Source: Gammaproteobacteria bacterium (lineage in GTDB: Bacteria; Pseudomonadota; Gammaproteobacteria; Pseudomonadales; Cellvibrionaceae). Taken from it: a stretch of 64,000 nucleotides of DNA. Position 1 is the first letter of the stretch; the number at the start of each line of letters is the position of its first letter. The notes under the pieces are model-generated. The model did not search any database, was not told the origin of the DNA, and saw nothing but the letters and a program-made list of their open reading frames with translations. Location: contig SEBU01000007.1 in NCBI GenBank assembly GCA_004173475.1, positions 1-64,000 on the forward strand, read 5' to 3'. The position numbers were made by a program, and so were the translations under genes. Shown here one piece after another: positions 44,984 through 53,396 of the stretch.

Positions 44984-46003
44984 TCATTTCGGCCGTCCAT
45001 GAAAGACCGCTTCTTCAGGGTTTTTAATTGCCGATAATATGTTTTCTGCAATTTTTGCTATTAATTTCTGCCCCCAAAACGGATCGTGTTGATCATAATA
45101 AATTACACGAATGTGGTGAAGATCAAATGGTACATCTTGTTCATTTGATGACACCAAAACCACAGGTTTTTGAAGGGCATGCGCTAGTCCAAGCTCATAA
45201 AATACGTTTGGATTTCTGGAAGTTAATTCGGCGACAAGTACTTTCGCATTTGTTATTCCTGACCAAACTTGATCCATTATTTTTCCTGTACCAAAGATAT
45301 CGTCATCTGCTCTTACAGGTTTGAGTCCGGCTTTCTGTATTGCAGGTTCATAAATTAATTCATAGTAATTTCCAAGGGGCGGAGAGAATGGCATCATAAC
45401 AAAGCATGTATCTGTAGCGGAGACTGACACGCTCCTTTCCAGTTTTTTAAGTGTTAGCGAATTTCCTGTACTGTCTTCGTTGCCGCTAGTGATGTCTAAG
45501 ATACGCCATTTATCGTTGTGCTCTTCAATTAGCTTCGATGATATAAGGGACTTTCTAAAAATTTCTTTGAATTCAGAAAGTTTATCTTTTGGAATATTGA
45601 AGTTGTCTGAAAGGGTGTTATCAAAAAATTTCTCATCCGGCAAGTTTTCGCCACGATAGTGACTGTATACATCACTTAATCCTGGGGCTTGAATTACTGC
45701 TACTCTTTTTCCTTCTACCTCATCATTGGACTCTTTAGGCCGTAAGATTTTCTTTGCTAGTTCTGAAACAGCAATGCGTCCCGTTTCCGGTGACTCTAAT
45801 AGTTGATATTTTTTGGCTGAACTAATTTCTACATTAAATTCGCCACTAATCCCGATGCCCAAAAACTTCGCAGCCTCTTTAGGTGTACAATTCTTGCCTG
45901 CATTCTGCTCTAGTATTGCCCTTGGAATTCTCAGAACATGATCAATTGTATGTCTTGGGTAGTTTGGGGTTGAGGGTTTCTTTACTGTTTTTTTTGCAGG
46001 CAT
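44984..46003 (-). CDS. HTH-like plus nucleoside-deoxyribosyltransferase/TIR-like fold protein
   Basis: 339 residues from ATG 46003, chosen for AAGGAAA upstream. The N-terminal half has a basic start (PAKKTVKKPST) and a helical, DNA-binding-like part (CTPKEAAKFLGIGISGEFNV, IAVSELAKKILRP). The C-terminal domain (about 215-325) reads CFVMMPFSPP, GLKPVRADD, AKVLVAELTSRNPNVFYELG, LAHALQKPVVLVSS: the Rossmann-like fold of nucleoside 2-deoxyribosyltransferases and related TIR-like proteins, with the conserved Glu in FYELG. Proteins of this build are found in defence islands, where such domains can hydrolyse nucleotides or NAD. Role here is inferred from domain and neighbours. Confidence 0.75.
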   Translation of the reverse strand: MPAKKTVKKPSTPNYPRHTIDHVLRIPRAILEQNAGKNCTPKEAAKFLGIGISGEFNVEISSAKKYQLLESPETGRIAVSELAKKILRPKESNDEVEGKRVAVIQAPGLSDVYSHYRGENLPDEKFFDNTLSDNFNIPKDKLSEFKEIFRKSLISSKLIEEHNDKWRILDITSGNEDSTGNSLTLKKLERSVSVSATDTCFVMMPFSPPLGNYYELIYEPAIQKAGLKPVRADDDIFGTGKIMDQVWSGITNAKVLVAELTSRNPNVFYELGLAHALQKPVVLVSSNEQDVPFDLHHIRVIYYDQHDPFWGQKLIAKIAENILSAIKNPEEAVFHGRPK

Positions 46004-46040
46004 ATTTATTTCCTTGTTTGAATTGTTTGTGACGACAATT

Positions 46041-46095
46041 AAAAAAACCGCTACCAAGCCCCACCAGAAAAATCTGACACAACTCAGTAGCGGTT
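46041..46095 (-). terminator. Rho-independent terminator of the 46587-46125 gene pair
   Basis: On the minus strand AACCGCTAC and GTAGCGGTT pair at the base of a stem that also contains CAGA-TTTT-TCTG, followed by seven T. It lies 30 bases after the stop at 46125. Confidence 0.88.
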
Positions 46096-46124
46096 CAAAG
46101 TGTTACCTATTGAATATTACTCAT

Positions 46125-46388
46125 TTAAGCAACGATGAAATTAATGTGTGCAAAAGAAATTGATTTTTTTGCATATCTTTTTCTTACGAACCGTTGAATA
46201 TAACCACATAAGCCATAGCCGCGTTCTGCTAGAAATTTCATTTCTTCAACGTGTTCCATGCCAGTAAGGTGATAGTCGTATCGATATAGTGATCTATCAT
46301 TAAATAATACATCTATGTGGCTTGAAAAGATTTCAAAGCCAACAATACTGGAGTTGCGATTTAAATTTTTGTACCTAGACATAGTCAT
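46125..46388 (-). CDS. Small KTSC-like conserved protein
   Basis: 87 residues. The order SSIVGFEIFSSHIDVLFND-x2-LYRYDYHLTG ... MKFLAERGYGLCGYIQRFVR resembles the KTSC-type fold (strand-strand-helix, with a Tyr-rich second strand and a helix ending in GYGL), but the KTSC residues themselves are not conserved. GAGGTGA precedes the ATG. It lies 13 bases after a 61-residue protein gene on the same strand and ends before a clear terminator, so the two form a small operon. Confidence 0.65.
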   Translation of the reverse strand: MTMSRYKNLNRNSSIVGFEIFSSHIDVLFNDRSLYRYDYHLTGMEHVEEMKFLAERGYGLCGYIQRFVRKRYAKKSISFAHINFIVA

Positions 46389-46401
46389 TAGTTCACCTCA
46401 A

Positions 46402-46587
46402 TTAACGCTTGCTGTCAGGCGTTGTTTTGATGGGAACCCAATAACTATTTGGTTTGCTGGTAGGGGGTAGAGATTTGTTGTCAGCGACAGTAGCAAAATT
46501 TGGTCTTAAACCACCTCTTGCGCCAGCTTCTTGAAAAATTCCACCGTTGTTTCCGGTATTGTCACCGGGCCGTTTCTTACTTGCCAT
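46402..46587 (-). CDS. Small conserved basic protein, function unknown
   Basis: 61 residues, no hydrophobic part: a basic start (SKKRPGDNTGNNGGIFQE), GARGG, and a Pro/Lys-rich end (LPPTSKPNSYWVPIK). I recall short proteins with the same GDNTG-x3-GG-I-x-QE-x-G-x-RGG plan in many bacteria, uncharacterised. GGGGGAAA lies 6 bases before the ATG. First gene of a two-gene unit. Confidence 0.65.
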   Translation of the reverse strand: MASKKRPGDNTGNNGGIFQEAGARGGLRPNFATVADNKSLPPTSKPNSYWVPIKTTPDSKR

Positions 46588-46708
46588 AGAGTTTCCCCCA
46601 TATTGATGGCGTTAAAAATCGGTTACCCGGAGAATGTAAATTTTTACAAACTGATTGATAAAAAATTCAGTTGTATATAGGATTCGCAGACTCGGGCAAC
46701 CGGGCTCT

Positions 46709-46751
46709 CGCTGATTAAGATCTGGCCTCAGAAACTTTTTCTTAATCAGCG
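46709..46751. repeat. 11-bp inverted repeat downstream of nrdB
   Basis: CGCTGATTAAG and CTTAATCAGCG pair perfectly around 21 bases. It lies between the end of nrdB and the small gene at 46587. No T-run follows on the minus strand. Possible roles are RNA end formation or a regulator site for the downstream unit. Confidence 0.55.
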
Positions 46752-46816
46752 AATTCTTTTGCAAAAAATAATAATATTCTCTTCTTAGATTAATACAATC
46801 TCACATAGCATAGCCT

Positions 46817-46842
46817 CGATGAAACCTCGAAAGATTTCATCG
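46817..46842 (-). terminator. Hairpin after nrdB
   Basis: CGATGAAA and TTTCATCG pair across 10 bases, 28 bases after the nrdB stop. It lacks a T-run, so termination is uncertain. Confidence 0.5.
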
Positions 46843-46869
46843 GAAATTCATAAATTAATTTTTAAAAAA

Positions 46870-48141
46870 TTAATCCCAAGAAAGCGCACCACCAGTTTGA
46901 TATTCAATAACTCTGGTTTCGAAAAAGTTTTTCTCTTTTCTTAAATCCATAATTTCACTCATCCATGGGAATGGATTTTGTGCGCCTGGGTATTGTTCTT
47001 TCAGGCCTACTTGTGAGCAGCGGCGGTTGGCGATGAAGTGGAGGTATTCTTCCATCATGGCGGCGTTCATGCCGAGTACGCCGCGGGGCATTGAGTCGCG
47101 GGCGTATTGGATTTCGAGTTCGGTGCCTTCCAAAATCATTTGGATAACTTCTTGTTGGAACTCTGCGGTCCACAAGTGTGGGTTTTCCAATTTGATTTGG
47201 TTGATAACGTCGATACCAAAATTCAAATGCATGGATTCGTCGCGCAAAATATATTGGAACTGTTCTGCAACGCCGGTCATTTTGTTGCGGCGGCCCATGC
47301 TGAGGATTTGGCTGAATCCGCAGTAGAAGAAAATACCTTCGGTCACTACATAGAAAGCGACGAGGTTGCGCAGCAATTCCTGATCCGTTTCTGGTGTGCC
47401 GGTGTTGAAGGTTGGGTCGCTCAATGATTGTGTGTGTTTCAAACTCCACGCGGCTTTGTTGGCAACCGATGGCAATTCGCGATACATGTTGAAGATTTCG
47501 CCTTCGTCCATGCCGAGCGATTCAATGCAATATTGATAAGCGTGGGTGTGGATGGCTTCTTCAAACGACTGACGCAAAATGTATTGGCGGCATTCGGGGT
47601 TGGTGATCAAACGATAAATCGCGAGCACGAGATTGTTAGCGACCAAGGAGTCGGCGGTAGAGAAGTAACCGAGGCTGCGCATAACAACACGGCGTTCGTC
47701 TTCGGTGAGGCCGTCTTTACTGCGCCACAGGGCGATGTCGGCGGTCATGTTTACTTCTTGTGGCATCCAATGGTTGGAGCAACCGTCTAGGTATTTTTGC
47801 CACGCCCAATCGTATTTGAAAGGCACGAGTTGGTTGAGGTCAGCGCGGCAATTGATCATGCGCTTTTCATCTACCTGAATACGCGCAGCACCCATTTCCA
47901 ATTCGGCGATGCCAGGAGTTGGGTCTAATTGCGCGAGGTTAGCGCGAGCTTTGGCAAGCTCCGGGCTGATACCTGCTTCATTGGCGCTGGCTGCAAAAGT
48001 TGCTTTTGGAGCTTCACTCTGTGGAATTTGTTGTACTGGTGTTGGTGCTGTTTGTGCTGCATTTAGCACGTCATTACGGGCAGTTTCTTTTGCTGCTTCT
48101 CTAACGACTTCTTCAGAGTCGAATTCATCCCAACTTAACAT
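46870..48141 (-). CDS. nrdB: Ribonucleoside-diphosphate reductase beta subunit, class Ia
   Basis: 423 residues from ATG 48141, which has AAGAGGAACACC upstream; the frame opens 12 codons earlier without such a site. The di-iron/tyrosyl radical centre is visible: [11 protein letters not shown] supplies the Glu and His ligands and the radical Tyr (E-x2-H-x3-Y), and DESMHLNFG supplies the second Glu and His. A 60-residue Ala/Pro-rich N-terminal extension precedes the ferritin-like core. The C-terminal ALSWD tail would dock in NrdA. It lies 101 bases after nrdA, in one operon, and makes deoxyribonucleotides under aerobic conditions. Confidence 0.96.
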   Translation of the reverse strand: MLSWDEFDSEEVVREAAKETARNDVLNAAQTAPTPVQQIPQSEAPKATFAASANEAGISPELAKARANLAQLDPTPGIAELEMGAARIQVDEKRMINCRADLNQLVPFKYDWAWQKYLDGCSNHWMPQEVNMTADIALWRSKDGLTEDERRVVMRSLGYFSTADSLVANNLVLAIYRLITNPECRQYILRQSFEEAIHTHAYQYCIESLGMDEGEIFNMYRELPSVANKAAWSLKHTQSLSDPTFNTGTPETDQELLRNLVAFYVVTEGIFFYCGFSQILSMGRRNKMTGVAEQFQYILRDESMHLNFGIDVINQIKLENPHLWTAEFQQEVIQMILEGTELEIQYARDSMPRGVLGMNAAMMEEYLHFIANRRCSQVGLKEQYPGAQNPFPWMSEIMDLRKEKNFFETRVIEYQTGGALSWD

Positions 48142-48204
48142 GGTGTTCCTCTTTGTTTCTTTAGTCATATACGTCACTCCTAGCGGAAGTCCATTTGGTT
48201 ATGG

Positions 48205-48224
48205 ATGCCTGCGTGAACAGGCAT
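48205..48224. repeat. Hairpin between nrdA and nrdB
   Basis: ATGCCTG and CAGGCAT pair perfectly around CGTGAA. It sits in the 101-base spacer of the operon, where it could set the ratio of the two subunits or be a short genomic repeat. Confidence 0.55.
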
Positions 48225-48242
48225 GACAATGTTATTCGTCGA

Positions 48243-51188
48243 TTACTGGCACGCTTCGCAATCAGGATTATCAATCGAACACGCCAAAGGAACCGGCGCA
48301 GCCTGATCAAAACTTGCTTCGGCGATTTCCGATACTACAGGCGCTGCTACTTTTGGCGCGGCGGCTGCAAGTCCACCTGCACCAGTTGCGGATACGGCAT
48401 TCAATGAACCAGTGGTAATGGTGGATTTTTCAGTCGTAGTCGCCGACAAAGCGCGGAGGTAATAAGTGGTTTTCAAACCGCTGTACCATGCCATGCGGTA
48501 GGTGATGTCCAATTTCTTGCCGTTAGCGCCAGCGATGTAAAGGTTCAAGCTCTGGGCTTGGTCGATCCACTTTTGACGGCGGCTTGCGGATTCAATAATC
48601 CACTTGGGTTCAACTTCAAACGCAGTAGCGTAGATCGCACGTAAATCGGCTGGAATGCGGTCGATTTTTTGCAGCGAACCTTCGTAGTATTTCAGATCGT
48701 TAACCATCACCGGGTCCCATAATCCACGGGCTTTAAGGTCGTGTACCAAGTGTGGGTTTACCACGGTGAATTCACCGGAGAGGTTGGATTTCACATAGAG
48801 GTTTTGATAAGTCGGCTCAATGGATTGGGTAACGCCGGTGATGTTGGAAATCGTTGCCGTTGGGGCAATCGCCATCACATTTGAGTTACGCATGCCGTTG
48901 GCTTTCACTTGCGCACGCAAAGAATCCCAATCCAGCGTAGAGCTGCGATCAACTTTGATGTATTTCTCGCCGCGTTGTTGCACGAGTTTGTCGATAGAGT
49001 CGAGCGGAAGAATGCCCTGGCTCCACAAAGAACCTTCAAAGGTTGAATACTTGCCGCGCTCAGCCGCTAATTGGCTGGAGGCTTTAATGGCGTAGTAGCT
49101 TACGGCTTCCATTGAGGTATCCGCAAAATCTACCGCTTCTTGCGAGCTGTAAGGAATGCGTTGCAAATAGAGCGCGTCCTGGAAGCCCATGATGCCAAGA
49201 CCGATAGGGCGATGACGGACGTTTGAAGCTTTGGAGGTCGCAACCGCGTAGTAGTTGATATCGATAACGTTATCCAACATGCGGATAGCCGTTTGCACGG
49301 TGCGCTCAAGTTTCGCCTGGTCGAGTTTGCCGTTCACAATGTGTTGGGCAAGGTTGACGGAACCAAGGTTACATACCGCGATTTCATCGTTAGCCTTGGT
49401 GTTCAAGGTGATTTCAGTACACAGGTTCGACGAGTGCACTACACCCACGTGTTGTTGAGGGCTGCGGATGTTGCATGGGTCTTTAAAGGTGATCCATGGG
49501 TGGCCGGTTTCGAACAACATGCCGAGCATCTTGCGCCACAAATCCAGCGCACGAACGGTTTTGAACACTTTGATTTTGCCAGCCGCTGCTTGAGCTTCGT
49601 AAAAGGCGTAACGCTCTTCAAACGCTTGGCCGTACAAATCGTGCAGGTCAGGTACGTCGTTTGGCGAGAAAAGAGTCCACTCTTTATCGTCAAATACGCG
49701 CTTCATAAAGGTGTCGGGCACCCAGTTAGCGGTGTTCATGTCATGGGTGCGGCGGCGGTCGTCACCGGTGTTTTTACGCAGTTCTAAAAACTCTTCGACA
49801 TCCATATGCCAGGTTTCAAGGTAAGCACAGACAGCGCCTTTACGCTTGCCGCCTTGATTTACCGCTACAGCGGTATCGTTCGCCACTTTCAAGAAAGGCA
49901 CAACACCTTGAGATTTACCGTTGGTGCCTTTGATGTAAGCGCCTAATGCGCGAACTGGCGTCCAGTCGTTACCTAAGCCGCCTGCGAATTTGCTGAGCAT
50001 GGCGTTGTCTTGCATAGCGCCGTAAATACCGTGGAGGTCGTCCGGTACGGTTGTTAAGTAGCAGGAAGACAACTGCGGGCGTAGCGTGCCGGCGTTGAAT
50101 AAGGTTGGGGTGGAGCTCATGTAATCGAAGGAGGAGAGCAGGCGATAGAACTCAATCGCGCGGTCTTCGCGGTTTTCTTCTTCAATTGCCAAGCCCATAG
50201 CTACACGCATAAAGAAAATTTGCGGCAGTTCGATGCGCACATCATTGCTGTGAATGAAGTAGCGGTCGTACAAGGTTTGCAAGCCAAGATAGGTGAATTG
50301 CAAATCGCGATCAGCTAACAGGGCTTTGCCCAATTTTTCATGATCGAACTTCAACAACTCAGGTGAAACTAATTCCAGCTCAACACCTTTTTTAAGGTAA
50401 GCGGGCAGGGCGCGAGCGTAGTAAAGCTCCATGTCCGACTGGGTTGCTTCTTTAGCAATGCCAAGGAAACCCAGGGCTTCAGCGCGGAGTTTATCGAGCA
50501 GCAAACGTGCTGTTACGAAGGAATAGTTAGGTTCTTTTTCTACTAATGTGCGGGCGGTAATCACGAGAGAGGTATTTACATCTGACTCATTCACGCCGTC
50601 ATAAAGGTTGCGCATGGCTTCATCAAGGATGGCTTTTTCGTCCACACCTTTCAAATTGGCGCAGGCTTCCGACACGATTGTGCGCATGCGGGCGATATCC
50701 AAAGGCGCGCGGGTGCCGTTGGCTAAGGTCACATTAAGGCTTGGGTAATCGGCGTCGGCAGCTTGATTCGCTGCACGTTTTTCAGCGCGCATACGTGAGT
50801 GCTGTTCGCGGTAAAGCACATAATCACGGGCAACTTTTTGTTCGCCTGAACGCATCAACGTCAGCTCGACTTGGTCCTGGATCTCTTCAATATGAATAGT
50901 GCCGCCCGAAGGCATACGGCGTTTGAAGGTCGCGGTGATTTGCTTGGTGAGATTGTCTACAGTTTCATGAATGCGAGTCGACGCAGCAGCAGTGCCACCT
51001 TCAACAGCAAGAAACGCTTTGGTCATGGCGATGGCAATTTTGCTTGCATCAAAAGGCACAACGGTACCGTTGCGTTTGATGATGCGTAATTGCCCCGGCG
51101 CTGTGGCCGTAAGGTTAGCCTGATGGCCATGAGTATCCTGTTGTATTGAGGGGCTGTTGCCGGTAGTAATTTCTGTGTCGATCTGCAT
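48243..51188 (-). CDS. nrdA: Ribonucleoside-diphosphate reductase alpha subunit, class Ia
   Basis: 981 residues from ATG 51188, with GGGAGACGTCT upstream; an in-frame earlier start at 51242 has no such site. Two N-terminal ATP-cone regions are seen: RIIKRNGTVVPFDASKI near 40 and a second, weaker one at LNVTLANGTRAPLDIARM near 155. The ten-strand barrel with CNLGSVNLAQH, the finger loop and a C-terminal redox pair (CSIDNPDCEACQ) follow. Two cones are typical of Pseudomonas-type NrdA. It reduces ribonucleotides with NrdB and is allosterically set by dATP/ATP. Candidate NrdR and DnaA sites lie upstream. Confidence 0.96.
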   Translation of the reverse strand: MQIDTEITTGNSPSIQQDTHGHQANLTATAPGQLRIIKRNGTVVPFDASKIAIAMTKAFLAVEGGTAAASTRIHETVDNLTKQITATFKRRMPSGGTIHIEEIQDQVELTLMRSGEQKVARDYVLYREQHSRMRAEKRAANQAADADYPSLNVTLANGTRAPLDIARMRTIVSEACANLKGVDEKAILDEAMRNLYDGVNESDVNTSLVITARTLVEKEPNYSFVTARLLLDKLRAEALGFLGIAKEATQSDMELYYARALPAYLKKGVELELVSPELLKFDHEKLGKALLADRDLQFTYLGLQTLYDRYFIHSNDVRIELPQIFFMRVAMGLAIEEENREDRAIEFYRLLSSFDYMSSTPTLFNAGTLRPQLSSCYLTTVPDDLHGIYGAMQDNAMLSKFAGGLGNDWTPVRALGAYIKGTNGKSQGVVPFLKVANDTAVAVNQGGKRKGAVCAYLETWHMDVEEFLELRKNTGDDRRRTHDMNTANWVPDTFMKRVFDDKEWTLFSPNDVPDLHDLYGQAFEERYAFYEAQAAAGKIKVFKTVRALDLWRKMLGMLFETGHPWITFKDPCNIRSPQQHVGVVHSSNLCTEITLNTKANDEIAVCNLGSVNLAQHIVNGKLDQAKLERTVQTAIRMLDNVIDINYYAVATSKASNVRHRPIGLGIMGFQDALYLQRIPYSSQEAVDFADTSMEAVSYYAIKASSQLAAERGKYSTFEGSLWSQGILPLDSIDKLVQQRGEKYIKVDRSSTLDWDSLRAQVKANGMRNSNVMAIAPTATISNITGVTQSIEPTYQNLYVKSNLSGEFTVVNPHLVHDLKARGLWDPVMVNDLKYYEGSLQKIDRIPADLRAIYATAFEVEPKWIIESASRRQKWIDQAQSLNLYIAGANGKKLDITYRMAWYSGLKTTYYLRALSATTTEKSTITTGSLNAVSATGAGGLAAAAPKVAAPVVSEIAEASFDQAAPVPLACSIDNPDCEACQ

Positions 51189-51483
51189 AGACGTCTCCCG
51201 CGTTGAGTCGTGCTGTTGATGTATAAGTCGTAAAGCGTGCATGCCGAATTCTGTAAATCTGCAGGCGTTACGACCAGCTATTAGTCAAAGTTGATAGTAA
51301 AAATGAGTTTTTCGATTGTGTATTTTGAGCTTCGATGTAGTTGTGACTCCATAGTAGGAGCCTTGTTTCGTCAATAATGGGCAGTTGTTGGTTGTGAACA
51401 TCAGAGTAAAGGACTTCCTATTTAGATAACTCAGTTTCTAATAGTTTGTTTTAATTATTGACCGGTAATAACTTTTTAATAAA

Positions 51484-51499
51484 ACACAACATATAGTGA
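51484..51499. promoter_or_regulatory. Candidate NrdR box (proximal)
   Basis: ACACAACATATAGTGA matches the NrdR consensus acaCwATATATwGtgt except at the central T (C here) and the last base, 296 bases upstream of the nrdA start. The usual partner about 31 bases away is not seen. Confidence 0.5.
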
Positions 51500-51680
51500 C
51501 AGAGCATCCCAAACTACTGAATCCAAAACCTCGCTCATATGGCTCGTTTTGGTGCTTCCACAAACCGGAAAACTGCTTAAACATTCAATTGGGTTCAAAA
51601 ACATTAATAATTTATTTGATAATCGGCACTTGCAATCCCCAAAAAAATACAGAGACCTTGCTAATAGCGCTTTGCACAAA

Positions 51681-51696
51681 ACCCTATATATAGGGG
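51681..51696. promoter_or_regulatory. Candidate NrdR box (distal)
   Basis: ACCCTATATATAGGGG contains the exact core CTATATATAG and is an almost perfect palindrome, but the outer bases differ from ACA/TGT. A weak half-site (ATAGTG) follows at about 51719. NrdR represses ribonucleotide reductase operons when dATP is high. Confidence 0.5.
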
Positions 51697-51766
51697 CAAA
51701 TTAAGAATGATCTACAAGATAGTGCGATTATGCCATTAATGCAAGCTGGAAAACACTGTGAAAGCC

Positions 51767-51775
51767 TGTGGATAA
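51767..51775 (-). promoter_or_regulatory. Consensus DnaA box upstream of nrdAB
   Basis: TGTGGATAA is the complement of the strong DnaA box TTATCCACA. DnaA sites upstream of nrdAB are known to link dNTP supply to replication in Escherichia coli. A single box could also be chance. Confidence 0.5.
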
Positions 51776-52169
51776 GATGTGGGTAGCCCGTGTGAAATCT
51801 CCTTAAACCCCGCGTAGCATGGGCTTCACGAGATTCTTACTGCTCGGCGGCTAGATAAACATAGTTTAGATTTTTTTCTTATACTTTCTCGCGATAGTTA
51901 TTACTACATCTAGTGGTAGCGTCTAATCGCCTCCTATATAAGCAAACGACCACATCAGGTGCAAAAAAAGCAGCTGGGAATCTAGAAAAACTATAAGAAA
52001 TGTTGCAACCTTCATTAAGTCATCAGGCCGGATGACAGCTTTTCAATATATTTATCATATAGTAATATCGAAAAAGCGATCTGTTGAAACGCCACTGGCT
52101 TAAGCAGCGCCCATCAAGTTCAAAAAACGAACTAATAATAATCCCGAAAATCGGCAACGAGGAAATACG

Positions 52170-53189
52170 ATGCGTCAACTTATCACCAGTTCTATCTTTC
52201 TGTTTTTATCCTCCCTTTGTTCATCAGCGCTGGCAGATCACGATATCAAGCACTATCCCGCCATTAAATGGGCCAGCCCTAAAGGTTTTGATTTAACGCT
52301 GGATATCGCCGTCCCCCAAACCGAAACCAAATCTAAGCCAGTGCTGGTCATTTTCCATGGCGGCGGCTTCCTGCTCAACAATAAATCCATCATGAGTAAT
52401 CTCGCTGACACCATCGCGAGCCGCACCGATGTTATTACCGTGAACGTTAACTACCGTTTACTTTCCGATTTAGACAACACCACAAAAATTAACGAGCTCG
52501 TTGAAGACGCTATGGGCTCGGTGTTGTGGGTAAAAGACAATATCAGCCAATACGGCGGCGACCCCGCTAAAGTAGCTGTTACCGGCGACAGTGCTGGTGG
52601 CCATTTGGCTTCTATGGTGACCCTTGCCGGTCGCACATTGGATAGCGATGGTTTTGACAAAAAACCTTTGGGTTTCAAACCAACTTATTTGCCCCAAGGC
52701 ATGACCGCTGAAGATGTTGCCAAGAAAGACGGATTGAAAGTTCAAGCAACCATTTTGAGTTACACCGCATTTAGTCTGGTGAATATGGCCAAAGGCGGCT
52801 TTGAAGCTGAAGGCAATCCAACCTGGAAATGGGCCCATGCTAAAGCGCGCGGTTTCTTCGGTGACAAAATCAACGTGAATGATAACCTCGATTATTATCA
52901 AGCTATGTCACCAGAGCACTATTTGGTTAACGCTAAAAAATATACTTTGCCTCCGCAATTTGTACACGTTGGCGATCAAGATCCGGTTACCAAACCTGAG
53001 ACTTCTCAACAATATGTGGATCAACTTAAAAAGCTCGGTCAATCGGCGCGTTTGAAAATTTATCCTGGCAAAAGTCACGGCTTTTTGGATTCAGGCTGCA
53101 ATGACTACAACAAAGGCTGCTTCAAAGAATTGTCCCAACCAGCGGTTGATGACATGGTTGCCTTCTTGAACGAGGTTTTCCATCTATAA
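52170..53189 (+). CDS. Secreted alpha/beta-hydrolase esterase (acetyl-xylan/feruloyl esterase-like)
   Basis: 339 residues with a signal peptide (cleavage near ALADH). The hormone-sensitive-lipase-like pattern is clear: oxyanion loop FHGGGF near 65, nucleophile GDSAGGH near 140, catalytic Asp in HVGDQDPVT near 270 and His in GKSHGFLD near 305. Relatives include bifunctional carbohydrate esterases that remove acetyl or feruloyl groups from xylan. It lies upstream of a GH3 glycosidase on the same strand, separated by 207 bases and a hairpin, which supports a hemicellulose role. Exact substrate unknown. Confidence 0.85.
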   Translation: MRQLITSSIFLFLSSLCSSALADHDIKHYPAIKWASPKGFDLTLDIAVPQTETKSKPVLVIFHGGGFLLNNKSIMSNLADTIASRTDVITVNVNYRLLSDLDNTTKINELVEDAMGSVLWVKDNISQYGGDPAKVAVTGDSAGGHLASMVTLAGRTLDSDGFDKKPLGFKPTYLPQGMTAEDVAKKDGLKVQATILSYTAFSLVNMAKGGFEAEGNPTWKWAHAKARGFFGDKINVNDNLDYYQAMSPEHYLVNAKKYTLPPQFVHVGDQDPVTKPETSQQYVDQLKKLGQSARLKIYPGKSHGFLDSGCNDYNKGCFKELSQPAVDDMVAFLNEVFHL

Positions 53190-53199
53190 GTGGCCGCCG

Positions 53200-53229
53200 A
53201 ATAGCGGCTCTAATTTAAGCGCCGCTATT
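53200..53229 (+). terminator. Hairpin after the esterase gene
   Basis: AATAGCGGC and GCCGCTATT pair perfectly around 12 bases, 10 bases after the stop. There is only a short TTT after the stem, so it is a weak terminator at best. Confidence 0.6.
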
Positions 53230-53396
53230 TGGTATCACTCACTGACCCAGAACTGGGCCTATAGGAAAAAGCCACTACACTGAATGCGCTCCATCAAATT
53301 CATACGCTGATGGGCGCAGCTAAATTAAATATAAATATCAGAGCGCAATCAGCTGTTATTGCTGCGCATTCACTCAACTTAAGAATGGGATCCATT

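Larger units (their letters stand above)
51189..52169. other. Regulatory region between nrdA and the secreted esterase
   Basis: About 980 bases separating two divergent genes, with no supported protein gene. It carries two candidate NrdR boxes and a DnaA box (listed separately). GAGGAAATACG precedes the esterase ATG. Confidence 0.55.

Noticed and set aside
46955-47449. 164-codon Arg-rich frame antiparallel or shifted in nrdB
   Set aside because: nrdB is a certain gene here; the other frame has no homology and biased Arg/Pro content.
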